The notes below the pieces were generated by a model. That model was not told the DNA's origin. It saw only the letters and a program-made list of their open reading frames with translations, and did not search any database. A program made the position numbers and the translations under genes. DNA of 64,000 nt. Source: Methylobacterium sp. GXS13. Its GTDB lineage: Bacteria; Pseudomonadota; Alphaproteobacteria; Rhizobiales; Beijerinckiaceae. The stretch is taken from the NCBI RefSeq assembly GCF_001455965.1, contig NZ_LKKO01000023.1:22040-86039 (forward strand), written 5' to 3'. Shown one piece after another: positions 53,348-64,000 of this stretch. Every line of letters starts with the position of its first letter. The first letter of the stretch is position 1.

Positions 53348-54838
53348 ATGGACCAGGTGCGCAGCGACGAGACCCGGCACGCGGCGGCACATCCGGCCTC
53401 CGGGGCGCCCGCCGAGGACGTGGTGCTGGTCCCCCTGGCCGATTTTCCGAAGATCGATCTGCGGGCGGGCGTCGAGCCCTGGGACAAGCGCCGACAGGCC
53501 GGCAAGGCCCTGCGGGCGAAGGTCCCGCACGCGGAGCACGCGGTCCTGCGCACCGAGTCGGATCGTCCCGATCCGATCAGCCTGATCGAGGCAGCCCACG
53601 AGGGCCGGCAGGCGCATCTCATCCCGCTGCGGGTCGCCCGGATGGCGACGAGCCCGTTCGCATTCCTGCGCGGCGCCGCGCATGTCATGGCCTGGGACCT
53701 GTCGCGCGGCCCCCGCAGCAGCATCGACGTGGTGATGAACGGCGACGCCCATATCGACAATTTCGGCCTGTTCGGCACGCCGCAGCGGGATATCGTCCTC
53801 GATCTCAACGATTTCGACGAGGTCACGGTCGGCCCGTGGGAATGGGACCTGAAGCGTCTCTGCGCCGGCATCGCGGTCGCCACAGGCGACGCCGGTACGC
53901 CTCCGGATTCCACCCGCACCGCCGTGATGACGGCGGTATCCGGCTACCAGCGTACGATGCGGCGGCTGGCGCCGCAGGGATCGCTCGAAGTCTGGTACCA
54001 GACCACCCGCGCGGATGCGGAGCATCTCGGCGGGATCCGCATGGATTCGGAGGCGCGCTCGGTGGTCCGCCGGGCCGTGGACAAGGCTCGGCGCAAGAAC
54101 AACCGCAGCCTCCTGGCCCAGGTCGCCGAGCGGCGCATCGACGGCGGCTGGCGGTTTCGGACCGATCCCCCGATCCTTACCCCGGTGGATGACGCCACCC
54201 GGCAGAGCATCGTCACCGGGCTGGAGCGCTACGCCGAGACCCTGCCGCGTGAGCGGCGGTTCATGCTCGACCGATACCAAGTCATCGATGTCGCCCACCG
54301 GGTCGTCGGGGTCGGCAGCGTCGGGACCCGGGCTTACGTGGCGCTGCTCTGCGGCAATTCCGACCGGGACGCGCTGTTCCTCCAGGTCAAGGAGGCGGTC
54401 CGCCCGGCGCACGCGCCGTATCTGCCCGGCATGCCCGAGCCCTATGCCGGCCACGAGGGCGAGCGCGTCATCTACGGGCAGCGCCTGCTCCAGGCGGTGG
54501 GCGATCCGCTGCTCGGCTGGACCACGATCGACGACAGGCCATACTACGTGCGCCAGATGAAGAATCTGAAAGGCGCGATCCCGCTGGCCGAGATGTCAGG
54601 GCCGCCGCTCCTGACCTTCTCGTACGCCTACGGCGCACTCCTGGCCCGGGCCCATGCCCGGACCGGCGATGCTGCAGCGATCGCCGGCTATTGTGGCAGC
54701 GGCAAGCGGCCGGACCTGCGCGAAGCCCTGGCCGACTGGGCCACCGCCTATGCGGCCCGCAACGCCGAGGATTTCAGCCTGTTTCGCGCCGCCATCGCCA
54801 GCGGCCGGCTCGAAGCCGCGGCCGATCCCTGCTTGTGA
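53348..54838 (+). CDS. DUF2252 domain-containing protein
   Basis: The 496-residue protein has the DUF2252 landmarks: RMATSPFAFLRGAAHVMAWD, then GDAHIDNFGLFGTPQRDIVL DLNDFDEVTVGPWEWDLKRL (kinase-like HxDN and DFD motifs), and RQMKNLKGAIPLAEM near the end. These resemble aminoglycoside/choline-kinase-type folds, but no substrate is known. I start at the ATG 53348, which has GGCGGGAA upstream. It is divergent from the PHA cluster. Confidence 0.88.
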   Translation: MDQVRSDETRHAAAHPASGAPAEDVVLVPLADFPKIDLRAGVEPWDKRRQAGKALRAKVPHAEHAVLRTESDRPDPISLIEAAHEGRQAHLIPLRVARMATSPFAFLRGAAHVMAWDLSRGPRSSIDVVMNGDAHIDNFGLFGTPQRDIVLDLNDFDEVTVGPWEWDLKRLCAGIAVATGDAGTPPDSTRTAVMTAVSGYQRTMRRLAPQGSLEVWYQTTRADAEHLGGIRMDSEARSVVRRAVDKARRKNNRSLLAQVAERRIDGGWRFRTDPPILTPVDDATRQSIVTGLERYAETLPRERRFMLDRYQVIDVAHRVVGVGSVGTRAYVALLCGNSDRDALFLQVKEAVRPAHAPYLPGMPEPYAGHEGERVIYGQRLLQAVGDPLLGWTTIDDRPYYVRQMKNLKGAIPLAEMSGPPLLTFSYAYGALLARAHARTGDAAAIAGYCGSGKRPDLREALADWATAYAARNAEDFSLFRAAIASGRLEAAADPCL

Positions 54839-54865
54839 GGTTCGGGGAAGGTCACACCGCCTTCT

Positions 54866-54959
54866 CCGTCATTGCGAGCGCAGCGAAGCAGCCCAGGGCA
54901 GCGCGCACTCGCCGAATGTAGCGTTTCCCTCGGTTGCTTCGCTCCGCTCGCAATGACGG
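54866..54959. repeat. palindromic intergenic repeat
   Basis: CCGTCATTGCGAGCGCAGCG (arm from 54866) and the near-complement ending at 54959 (GCTCGCAATGACGG) match in about 25 of 29 positions. This CGTCATTGCGAGCG palindrome is a well-known Rhizobiales REP-like element. It lies between the convergent DUF2252 and LysR genes and can fold in either transcript. Confidence 0.85.
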
Positions 54960-54994
54960 TTTTGGTTGGTGAAACGCGTTTATCGAAGCGACCG

Positions 54995-55933
54995 TCACAG
55001 CATCCCGAAGGCCGGCGCCTCGGTGGCGAGCCGCACCAGCAGGTCACGCAGCCAGCGGTGAGCGGGGTCGCGGTCGTAGGATGCGTGCCACAGCATCGAG
55101 ACCGCCACCTCGTCCAGCGCCACCGGCACCGGGCTGACCGCGAGCGACAACGCGCTGGCAAAAGAGGTCGCGAGCCGCGCATGCATGGTGGCGATCACCG
55201 GTGCGGCGCGGACGAGGAACGGCACCACGAGGAAGCGCGGCGTCGTCACCGCGAGAACGCGTGAGCGCCCGATCAGCGCCAGGGCGTCGTCCACCACACC
55301 ATGAGCGGTCTCCCGCAGGGAGGTCAGCACGTGTGGGAAGCGCAGGTAGTCGTCGAGGCCGATCGGCGGCTGGAGCCCGATCAGGCCAGCGTTGAACAAC
55401 ACCACGTAGCTGTCCCGGTAGAGCAGCCGCTGCTTGTGGTGGATCTGCCCCTCCGAAAAGAACCCGATGGCGAGATCGACTTGGTCGGCATCGAGTTCGT
55501 CGAGGATGCGGGTCCGCTCGATGGAGCGCAGCAGCAAACGGATCCCCGGGGCTTCCCGGCGCAGCTCCGCGATCAACCGGGGCCCGAGCAAGACCTCGAC
55601 GCTGTCGGGCAGGCTGATCGTGAAGCTGCGCTCAACGGTGGCCGGATCGAACCGCTCCTCCCGATGAACCAAAGCCTGCACCTGCCGCAGCGTCGCCCGC
55701 AACGGCTCGGCGAGCTTCAGGGCCCGGGGCGTCGGCCGCATGCCGTCGGGGGCCCGGGTGAGCAACTCGTCGTCGAAGAGGCGTCGCAGCCGGGCGAGGC
55801 TCGAACTCATCGCCGACTGGCCGACGCCGATCCGGGCGGCCGCCCCGGTGACGCTGCGCTCGTCGAGCAGCGCATCCAGGGCAACCAGCAGGTTCAGGTC
55901 GATCCGGCTGAGATCGATGTGATCGATGGCCAA
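54995..55933 (-). CDS. LysR family transcriptional regulator
   Basis: The 312-residue product has the LysR HTH near the start (LNLLVALDALLDERSVTGAA ARIGVGQSAMSSSLARLRRL) and a full co-inducer domain, with the C-terminal PVPVALDEVAVSMLWHASYD resembling NodD/SyrM-like members. No ATG fits; I take the TTG at 55933, as DHIDLSRIDLNLLVALD should be close to the N-terminus, but a CTG a little upstream is possible. It lies head-to-tail with the GMC oxidoreductase gene, 52 bases downstream of that gene's stop. Confidence 0.88.
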   Translation of the reverse strand: MAIDHIDLSRIDLNLLVALDALLDERSVTGAAARIGVGQSAMSSSLARLRRLFDDELLTRAPDGMRPTPRALKLAEPLRATLRQVQALVHREERFDPATVERSFTISLPDSVEVLLGPRLIAELRREAPGIRLLLRSIERTRILDELDADQVDLAIGFFSEGQIHHKQRLLYRDSYVVLFNAGLIGLQPPIGLDDYLRFPHVLTSLRETAHGVVDDALALIGRSRVLAVTTPRFLVVPFLVRAAPVIATMHARLATSFASALSLAVSPVPVALDEVAVSMLWHASYDRDPAHRWLRDLLVRLATEAPAFGML

Positions 55934-55985
55934 GGGCGGGACGATCGGTTCGAGGGCGATCCCCCCGTATAGCAGAGCGACACAC

Positions 55986-57629
55986 TTACGCCGGAACGGG
56001 CTCCCGCGGCTCGGTGTGGTCGAACAGGCGCGGCGGCGCGATCTCGTCCGTGGCGCCCATCCGGTCGACCAGATGCTCGGCCACCCGCAGGGCATTGGCG
56101 ATGATCGTCAGGGTCGGGTTCACGGCGCCGATCGACGGGAAGAAGCTCGCATCGGTCACGTAGAGATTGTCGAGCTCATGCGCCTTGCAGTGCCGGTCGA
56201 GCACGGAGGTCTTGGGATCGTCACCGAACCGCAGGGTCCCGGCCTGGTGAGCGGTGCCGCCGATCGGAACGTTCTTGCCGAGATAGAGCGACCGGTCGAA
56301 CAGGTGCGGGTGCATGTCCGTGAAGCTGCAGATCTCCTGCAGCTTGCGGCGTAGGCGCTTGTGCGCCTCGACGTTGGTCTCGGTAAGATCGAGATGGACC
56401 TTGCCGTCCTTATAATAGACCCGGTTCTGGGCGAGTGGGATATCCTCCGAGGTCAGCCAGAAATCGACGGAATGCTTGGCGATCCAGTCGAACGGCTTGT
56501 TGGGGAACCATTGCAGGAAGCCTGGCAGCCCCTCGCCGTGGATCTGGGCCCCGTCGGACTTGCCGACCATCTGGATGTGGCCGAGTGGAAAATTCCAATC
56601 GTCCTTCGGGTCGGGGTCGCCGAAATAAAAATCGTTGAGGCCGAGGGTCTTCTGGAAGCGGGTCGGGTTCGGCATCTTGGAGATCGCCAGAACCGTCGAG
56701 TTGTTGTGGCGCATGTAGTTGCGCCCAACCTGGCCGGAGCCGTTGGCGAGGCCGTCCGGGTGCTGGTCGCTGGCGGAGCGCAGCAGCAGCAGCGCCGAGG
56801 ACAGCGCCCCGCAGGCCACCACGACGAGATCGGCCGAGGCCTCGAACGGCGCGTCGTCGCGCGTGCCGACCACACCGGTGACGCTGCCGCCGGTCGGGTC
56901 GGTGACCAGGCGTTCGACATAGGTGCGGGTCGAGAGCGTCAGGTTCGGGCAGTCGCGCAGGGCCGGATCGACCACCATGGTCTGGGCATCGGACTTGCCG
57001 TTGGTCGGGCAGGGGAAGCCGTCGAAGGATTCGCACTTGATGCAGGGGGAGGTGGAGACGGCCCGCCCGTCCTTCTCCACCAGCCGCACGCCCACCGGCA
57101 GGTGGAATGGGTGGTGGCCGCTGCCCTTCAGATCGTCGAACAATTGCTGGATCCGCGGCTCGTGCGAGACCGGCGGATGCGCGTAGGGCTTGCGTGACCA
57201 GGGCTCGGTCGGATCCTCGCCGCGCTGGCCGTGGACGTGGAACAGCTCCTCGGCGGCCTGGTAGTGCGGCTCGAACTCGTCGTAGCCCACGGGCCAGGCC
57301 GGGGCGATGCCGTCCTCGTGCCGAATGTCCGAAAAGTCCTTCTCGCGCAGGCGGAACAGGATCGAGCCGTAGAATTTCGAATTGCCGCCCACGTAGTAAT
57401 GCAGGCCCGGCTGGAAGCTGTTGCCAGTCGAGGAATACCAAGTCTCTTTCGTCTGGTAGATGCCGTCGACGATCACCGCCTGGCTGTCCCAGTTGCGCGG
57501 CTCGCGCAGCAGGTAGTCGCCGCGCTCGATCAGGAGGATGCGCTTGCCCGTCTGGGCCAGACGCCATGCCATCGTCCCGCCGCCGGGGCCGGATCCGACG
57601 ATGATCACGTCGTAATGCTCACCCGGCAT
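55986..57629 (-). CDS. GMC family (FAD-dependent) oxidoreductase
   Basis: The 547-residue flavoprotein starts MPGEHYDVIIVGSGPGGGTM (Rossmann FAD site) after a start at 57629. It contains YYVGGNSKFYGSILFRLREK, the active-site segment CIKCESFDGFPCPTNGKSDA with three Cys, and the C-terminal ALDH-like GMC_C part with GTAHQAGTLRFGDDPKTSVL and FFPSIGAVNPTLTIIANALR (catalytic His and Asn). It is a choline/cholesterol-oxidase-like enzyme of the subgroup with a CxxC-type cluster often linked to gluconate or sorbitol oxidation. Substrate not known. Confidence 0.9.
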   Translation of the reverse strand: MPGEHYDVIIVGSGPGGGTMAWRLAQTGKRILLIERGDYLLREPRNWDSQAVIVDGIYQTKETWYSSTGNSFQPGLHYYVGGNSKFYGSILFRLREKDFSDIRHEDGIAPAWPVGYDEFEPHYQAAEELFHVHGQRGEDPTEPWSRKPYAHPPVSHEPRIQQLFDDLKGSGHHPFHLPVGVRLVEKDGRAVSTSPCIKCESFDGFPCPTNGKSDAQTMVVDPALRDCPNLTLSTRTYVERLVTDPTGGSVTGVVGTRDDAPFEASADLVVVACGALSSALLLLRSASDQHPDGLANGSGQVGRNYMRHNNSTVLAISKMPNPTRFQKTLGLNDFYFGDPDPKDDWNFPLGHIQMVGKSDGAQIHGEGLPGFLQWFPNKPFDWIAKHSVDFWLTSEDIPLAQNRVYYKDGKVHLDLTETNVEAHKRLRRKLQEICSFTDMHPHLFDRSLYLGKNVPIGGTAHQAGTLRFGDDPKTSVLDRHCKAHELDNLYVTDASFFPSIGAVNPTLTIIANALRVAEHLVDRMGATDEIAPPRLFDHTEPREPVPA

Positions 57630-57824
57630 ATGTTCTATCTCCGTCCGGACCGTTTGTCCTGGCAGGCAACTCGCGAGCCGGACTTCGGATCGGGCTGCGA
57701 CGACGTTTAGCATTCCGCAGCTCCGATCGGCGCAACCGGCGGTTAAGCGCTTTTCCCAACGCCGCCTTCAGCTTCCCCTGCGATCCTGCCCCAAGCCGGC
57801 CTGCATGCAGCCGGGGAGGCAGCC

Positions 57825-59861
<2,037 letters not shown>

Positions 59862-59914
59862 GACCGCCACGCCCGCGTTGACAGCCAGCCGCTCCCCGCG
59901 CCAACAGAAAGCCT

Positions 59915-60196
59915 ATGTCGACAGACTCCTACCAGCCGCCCGCACCGCGCTCGTCGAGCGGCGCCCTCGCTGCCTGGGGCATCGCGATCCTCGTGGTCGC
60001 AACGGTGCTTCTCGGTGAGCTCCTGCCCGCCCGGCACCCCGCCCCGGCACACTCGGTGGCCGACGACCCGGCCTGCCTCGAATGGACCGACGGCTGCCGC
60101 GTCTGCCAACGCCTGGCCGACGGTCCTGCCTGCTCGCTGCCCGGCATCGCCTGCCAGACGGCCGAGCCGCGCTGCCTGCGCCACCGCGACGGGTGA
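59915..60196 (+). CDS. small hypothetical protein with one membrane helix and a Cys-rich tail
   Basis: The 93-residue product has one helix (about residues 17-38, LAAWGIAILVVATVLLGELL) and a periplasmic tail with five Cys (CLEWTDGCRVCQ, CSLPGIACQ, RCL). The stop overlaps the GTG start of gluQ by four bases, so the two are coupled. No family recognised. Confidence 0.65.
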   Translation: MSTDSYQPPAPRSSSGALAAWGIAILVVATVLLGELLPARHPAPAHSVADDPACLEWTDGCRVCQRLADGPACSLPGIACQTAEPRCLRHRDG

Positions 60197-61056
60197 GGCC
60201 GGACGCGCCGATCCTCCGTTTCGCGCCGAGCCCGAACGGACGGCTCCATCTCGGCCACGCCTATTCGGCCCTGCTCAACGCGCGACTGGCGCGGCGGATG
60301 GGCGGCCTCTGCCGCCTGCGCATCGAGGATATCGATCCGCTCCGCTCGAAGCAGGACCTGATCGATGCGATCGTCGCCGACCTCGCCTGGCTCGGCCTGA
60401 CCTACCCGGAGCCGGTGCGGCGCCAGTCCCGCCACATGGAATCCTACCGGGCGACGCTCCAGCGTCTGATCGACCGCGGACTCGCCTATCCGTGCTTCTG
60501 CTCCCGCGGGCAGATCCGGGCACGCGCGGGTGCCATGGCCGATACCCCGCACGATCCGGATGGCGCGCCGCTCTATCCCCGCACCTGTCGCGGGCTCGAT
60601 CCGCCGATCCGGGCCGAACGCCTGGCCCGCGGCGAGCCGCATACCTGGCGCCTGGACATGGCAGCGGCCCTGCGCTGCGCGGGCGATGCGTTGGGCTACG
60701 AAACCTTCGACGCGGCCGACACGCGCTGGATCGTGGCCGACCCGTCCCGCTGGGGAGACGCCGTCATCGCCCGCCGCGACGTGCCGACGAGTTACCATCT
60801 GTCCGTCGTCCACGACGACGCGGCGGAGGGGATTACCCACGTGGTCCGCGGCCGCGACCTCGAAGCGGCGGCCGACCTCCACGTGTTGCTGCAATGTCTG
60901 CTTGCTCTGCCGAGGCCGCGCTACCACCACCACGCGCTGATCCTGGATCCCGACGGCGAGAAGCTCGCCAAGTCCCGGGGCTCGCAGAGCCTCGCTGATC
61001 TCAGGCAGGCGGGCGTCACGCCCGAAGAACTCCGCGCCCGCCTCGGCTTCGCCTGA
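60193..61056 (+). CDS. gluQ: glutamyl-Q tRNA(Asp) synthetase
   Basis: The 287-residue protein is a truncated class I glutamyl-tRNA synthetase. It has the HIGH-like HLGHAYSALLNA (with FAPSPNGRLHLGHA), the KMSKS-like KLAKSRGS near 265, and two Cys near 105 (YPCFCSRGQ) of a zinc site; the anticodon-binding half is absent, as in YadB/GluQ. It adds glutamate to queuosine of tRNA-Asp. The start is GTG (60193), overlapping the previous stop. Confidence 0.92.
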   Translation: MRPDAPILRFAPSPNGRLHLGHAYSALLNARLARRMGGLCRLRIEDIDPLRSKQDLIDAIVADLAWLGLTYPEPVRRQSRHMESYRATLQRLIDRGLAYPCFCSRGQIRARAGAMADTPHDPDGAPLYPRTCRGLDPPIRAERLARGEPHTWRLDMAAALRCAGDALGYETFDAADTRWIVADPSRWGDAVIARRDVPTSYHLSVVHDDAAEGITHVVRGRDLEAAADLHVLLQCLLALPRPRYHHHALILDPDGEKLAKSRGSQSLADLRQAGVTPEELRARLGFA

Positions 61057-61070
61057 ACCGACGGCTGTGC

Positions 61071-63104
61071 TCAGCGCACGGCCGCGTCCCGCTGCGCCAA
61101 CGCCGTGGCGCTCTTCGATTTCAGCATGGTCGCGTCGATCTGCTCGCGCTGGCGCTTGAACTCGGTGAGCATCCGTCCGTCGAGCTCGCGGCCGCGCGGC
61201 ACGCGGATCTTCATCGGGTCGACGAAGTGGCCGTTGATGATCACCTCGTAGTGCAGGTGCGGACCGGTCGAGAGGCCCGTCGAGCCGAGATAGCCGATGA
61301 TCTGGCCCTGCCGGACCCGGACGCCTTCTTTCACCCCGCGGCCGAACCGCGACATGTGGTTGTAGGTGGTCACGTAGCCGTTGATATGCTGGATCTCGAC
61401 GCGGTTGCCGTAGCCCGAGGTCATCTCGGCGCGGATCACCACGCCGTTGCCGGCCGCCGCGATCGGGGTGCCGATCGGGTTCGCCCAATCGACGCCGGTA
61501 TGCAGCTTGGCGTAGCCGAGCACCGGGTGCATCCGATAGCCGAAGCCGGAGCGCATGATCCCGTCCGGAATCGGCTTGCGCAGCAGGAACTTCTTCAGGG
61601 ACCGCCCCTGCTCGTCGAGATAGTCGATCGTGCCGTCATCCGGCGACTGGAAGCGGTAGACCTTGCGCGTCTCGCCCCCCAGCGTCAGGGCGGCATAGAG
61701 CAGGTCCGGCCGGTCGGCCCCGGCTTCGTCATCATAGGTGTAGAACACGTCGAGCCCGTCGCCGTTCGCGATCCGGCGCTGGAAGTCCAGGTCGTAGCTG
61801 AAGACCCGGACGATGTCCTCGACGGTGGCCCGCGGGAGGTCGTGGCGCGCGGCCGTCTCGTAGAGGCTCTGGTAGAGGCGGGGGCCGGAGCCGGAATCCT
61901 CCTCGTCATCCTCCCCGGAATCCGCCTGCGGCTGCGGCTTGGAGGACGGGGTCTCCTCGGTCGGCGGTGCCACCGAGACGAAGGCACTCCGGTCGTTGAG
62001 CGCCGCGATGCCCTCAATGCCGTTCTCGCCGTACAAGACGACGCGGGTAACCTGGCGCGGATCGCCGGGATGGGGCCCGGGGGCGATCTGCACCCGCATC
62101 TGCTGGCCTTCCGGCAGCGCGGCCGTACGGGATTTGCCGCCGAGCGCCGCAACGATCCCACGGATCTGCTCGTCCCCCGCCAGGCCGGTGGCCTTGAGGA
62201 TGCCCTCCAGGGTCTCGCCACGCTTCAGCGCGATGTCGCGCTCCTCAACGAGCGGCGCCTCGTTCGGCTTCAGCTCGACCTTGGCGACCTTGGTGACGTT
62301 CTCAGGCACGACCAGCACCTCGATCGCCTTGAACGGGTTGGCGTCCTTGGCGGCCGAACTCTCCGCATCACCGCCGGCGGCACCCTGCTGGAGGGTGCGG
62401 GACAGGAGGATCTGCGGGGCGATCGGGATGGCCGCCCGGCGCCCGGCCTCGGCGGCGATCCGGCGCTCCTCCTCCACCTGCGCGGTCACGTCGTCGTCGG
62501 TGAGCGCCGGGGCGTTGGCGTCTATGGTCGCGTCCGCCAGGTCGCGCTTGACCACCGTGACCTCCGCCCCGGGCGCGTCGGCAGCCGCATCGGGGGCACG
62601 CTCCAACGGCTCGTCGGAGACGAACTTCATCGGGTCGAACCGAGGCAGCTCGCCGGCATACACCCCCGTCGTCATGGACAGGGGCGTGGTGATCCGCACG
62701 AAGGCCTTGGCCTTGATGATCTCGCGGTCTCCCAGACGGACCGTGACCGGGGCGCGGAAACTCTGCTTGGCCGAGGCGATCATGAGGTTGCGCACCAGCC
62801 GGTCACCCTTGCGGGCAAGGTTGGCGCCACTCTCGCTCGGTTGCGGCCGCGGCATGATCGTCGCCTTCTCGGGGATCGCCGCGAAGGAGACATCGCCCTG
62901 CAGGGAAACGTGGAGCGCCGCAGCGATCAGGCCCGCGCCGGTCAGACCCGTGAGAGTGCTGGCGCAAAGCCAACGGAGATTGACGGCCCGGCGATCGATC
63001 TGGGTCGCGTCCGCACCGAGAAGGTCGAGGGGCGCCTGGACCCCGCGGCCGACGCCGGGGGCGAGGGCGGCCACGTCGCCGATCTTGAGTCGCTCGCGCT
63101 TCAC
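61071..63104 (-). CDS. M23 family zinc metallopeptidase (peptidoglycan endopeptidase)
   Basis: The product of about 677 residues has a short cytoplasmic N-terminus, one membrane helix and a long linker with low-complexity Asp/Glu. An OapA/LysM-like region (VLVVPENVTKVAK) precedes a C-terminal LytM/M23 domain: LHTGVDWANPIG (metal-binding HxxxD), YGNRVEIQHINGYVTTYNHM and HLHYEV (catalytic HxH). All metal ligands are present, so it should cut peptide cross-links in the periplasm. I use a GTG start at 63104; a longer frame to 63188 is possible. It is convergent with gluQ. Confidence 0.85.
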   Translation of the reverse strand: MKRERLKIGDVAALAPGVGRGVQAPLDLLGADATQIDRRAVNLRWLCASTLTGLTGAGLIAAALHVSLQGDVSFAAIPEKATIMPRPQPSESGANLARKGDRLVRNLMIASAKQSFRAPVTVRLGDREIIKAKAFVRITTPLSMTTGVYAGELPRFDPMKFVSDEPLERAPDAAADAPGAEVTVVKRDLADATIDANAPALTDDDVTAQVEEERRIAAEAGRRAAIPIAPQILLSRTLQQGAAGGDAESSAAKDANPFKAIEVLVVPENVTKVAKVELKPNEAPLVEERDIALKRGETLEGILKATGLAGDEQIRGIVAALGGKSRTAALPEGQQMRVQIAPGPHPGDPRQVTRVVLYGENGIEGIAALNDRSAFVSVAPPTEETPSSKPQPQADSGEDDEEDSGSGPRLYQSLYETAARHDLPRATVEDIVRVFSYDLDFQRRIANGDGLDVFYTYDDEAGADRPDLLYAALTLGGETRKVYRFQSPDDGTIDYLDEQGRSLKKFLLRKPIPDGIMRSGFGYRMHPVLGYAKLHTGVDWANPIGTPIAAAGNGVVIRAEMTSGYGNRVEIQHINGYVTTYNHMSRFGRGVKEGVRVRQGQIIGYLGSTGLSTGPHLHYEVIINGHFVDPMKIRVPRGRELDGRMLTEFKRQREQIDATMLKSKSATALAQRDAAVR

Positions 63105-63336
63105 TCGAAGGTCCCGGAAAGACGACGGCGCACGGGGCTCTCGCTGGTCATGAGGGTCGAAGGACGGGCACGCCCGCGCCGTCCGCACGCGGTCCGTTCA
63201 TCTCGGGGGGCAGCTTGTCGAGATTGAGGCGCCACACCTCTCTACGCAGCGTGTGCCCGCGAGGGAATTTCCGGCCACGAACCGAGAGGGGAGGGGGGTC
63301 GATCCGGACCGCCCCGCGAAAACGTTCCGACCGGTG

Positions 63337-63365
63337 TTGACGACCCGGGTTGGTGTGCGTATACC
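63337..63365 (+). promoter_or_regulatory. rRNA operon promoter (sigma-70 type)
   Basis: TTGACG at 63337-63342 and TATACC at 63360-63365 are separated by exactly 17 bases. A second -35-like TTGACA at 63520 has a poorer -10 (TCTAGG or CTAGGC, 15-16 bases away), perhaps a tandem promoter. Confidence 0.55.
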
Positions 63366-63681
63366 CCTGTTCATCGGCGCCGGCCGCGGAAGTGGACCGG
63401 GCGCTGAGGCATCTTCTGACAGGATCGGCGATTGGCCGGCGGGTTTGCCGGGCGATGGTCTGTTTTTGTCCGATGCTGGCTTCGGGGTCGGGTTCGCTTC
63501 GGCGGGTTCGGCGGCGGGGTTGACAGGGGGATCGGCGGGCTCTAGGCGCCCTCCACCGCTGAGGCGGCCGACCGGATGGTCTGGCCGGTATCACGGTTCT
63601 CCCAGTCGGACAAGCGGGTGATCGGGGTTTTGGCCCGGATCGTCGTTCTGTCGATGGCGGCCCGGTCACCGGTTCGCCTGG

Positions 63682-63692
63682 GTCTTTGACAT
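63682..63692 (+). promoter_or_regulatory. boxA-like antitermination element in the rRNA leader
   Basis: GTCTTTGACAT at 63682-63692 resembles the TGCTCTTTGACA boxA core recognised by Nus factors, about 200 bases ahead of the 16S gene, the usual place. Confidence 0.5.
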
Positions 63693-63885
63693 TGTTGGAT
63701 TTGAGGAAGGGAGACGCGGACGGCGTTTGTCCTTGCGGTCGGAGCTTCGGCTTCGACAAGTGAGAGACTAGTGCCGATCGTCGGATCTCTTTTTGAGCTC
63801 ACCGATTTCGTCGCGCTGTGAAGCGCTGCGGGATCGATTGTGAGGCTCCGTCTGAGAATTACGTGATCGGCCAGATCAATCTCTT

Positions 63886-64000
63886 CAACGTGAGAGTTTG
63901 ATCCTGGCTCAGAGCGAACGCTGGCGGCAGGCTTAACACATGCAAGTCGAGCGGGCACCTTCGGGTGTCAGCGGCGGACGGGTGAGTAACGCGTGGGAAC
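63886..64000 (+). rRNA. 16S ribosomal RNA, 5' end (runs off the window)
   Basis: The sequence CAACGTGAGAGTTTGATCCT and the following GGCTCAGAGCGAACGCTGGC are the conserved 16S start; TAACACATGCAAGTCGAGCG and GGACGGGTGAGTAACGCGTG follow. The helix between (GCGGGCACCTTCGGGTGTCA) and the GCGTGGGAAC end fit Methylobacterium. Only 115 bases are present. Confidence 0.95.

Larger units (their letters stand above)
63105..63885. other. 780-base upstream region and leader of the rRNA operon
   Basis: After the start of the M23 gene no protein gene fits. This region holds at least one good promoter (63337), another -35-like box TTGACA (63520) and an anti-terminator-like boxA (63682) before the 16S gene. 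Short open frames here are not credible. Confidence 0.7.

Noticed and set aside
61227..63227. Long plus-strand open frame antisense to the M23 peptidase
   Set aside because: Same GC-driven antisense effect; no domain and abnormal composition.
63253..63621. Frames in the rRNA upstream region
   Set aside because: They overlap promoter and leader elements and have no protein-like composition.

Overview
The window is high-GC alphaproteobacterial DNA, most likely from Methylobacterium or Methylorubrum (Rhizobiales). This rests on the 5' end of a 16S rRNA gene at the right edge, a DUF6894 gene, rpoN/glmU/glmS, GMC oxidoreductase and M23 peptidase genes of that flavour, and Rhizobiales-style palindromic intergenic repeats. 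It is chromosomal. Housekeeping blocks lie on both sides and an accessory block of about 19 kb lies between them.

Left housekeeping block (1-21.3 kb): the 5' part of trpF, a DUF2125 protein, an acyltransferase (PlsC), an operon for an RND efflux pump (adaptor then permease, with a clear terminator), a rhodanese, a glycosyltransferase, tRNA-Pro(GGG), a metallo-beta-lactamase-fold hydrolase, a SCO copper protein, a Tat-exported glucan biosynthesis protein (OpgG/OpgD type), a Crp/Fnr regulator, rpoN, glmU and glmS.

Accessory block (21.3-40 kb): sparse, locally lower-GC DNA with a hairpin/terminator pair that may be a small RNA; a PRC-barrel protein; a NarL-type sensor kinase and response regulator; two small secreted proteins; a DUF2254 membrane protein; a broken DUF808 copy; and IS630 and IS3 remains. 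Next come a second RND pump whose adaptor and permease genes are divergent, an intact DUF808 gene, and a second heap of IS5 and IS3 remains. An orphan response regulator and a TetR / sugar O-acetyltransferase pair sharing a 30-bp perfect palindrome complete the block. DUF808 followed by IS3 debris occurs on both sides of the second pump, which suggests an old duplication or insertion history.

Right block (40-64 kb): a translationally coupled MarR-FUSC-DUF1656-HlyD operon (aromatic-acid-efflux type); then a six-gene minus-strand cluster (53.1 to 44.5 kb) of TPP-dependent decarboxylase/acetolactate-synthase-like enzyme, iron alcohol dehydrogenase, PhaE, PhaC (class III PHA synthase), a fused CoA-transferase, and succinate-semialdehyde dehydrogenase. 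Read together, these could convert 2-oxoglutarate to succinate semialdehyde and then either to succinate or, through 4-hydroxybutyrate and its CoA ester, to a polyester. That is the most interesting hypothesis in the window and is inference. After it come DUF2252, LysR, GMC oxidoreductase, a hybrid histidine kinase, gluQ, an M23 peptidase, and the promoter/leader and first 115 bases of an rRNA operon.
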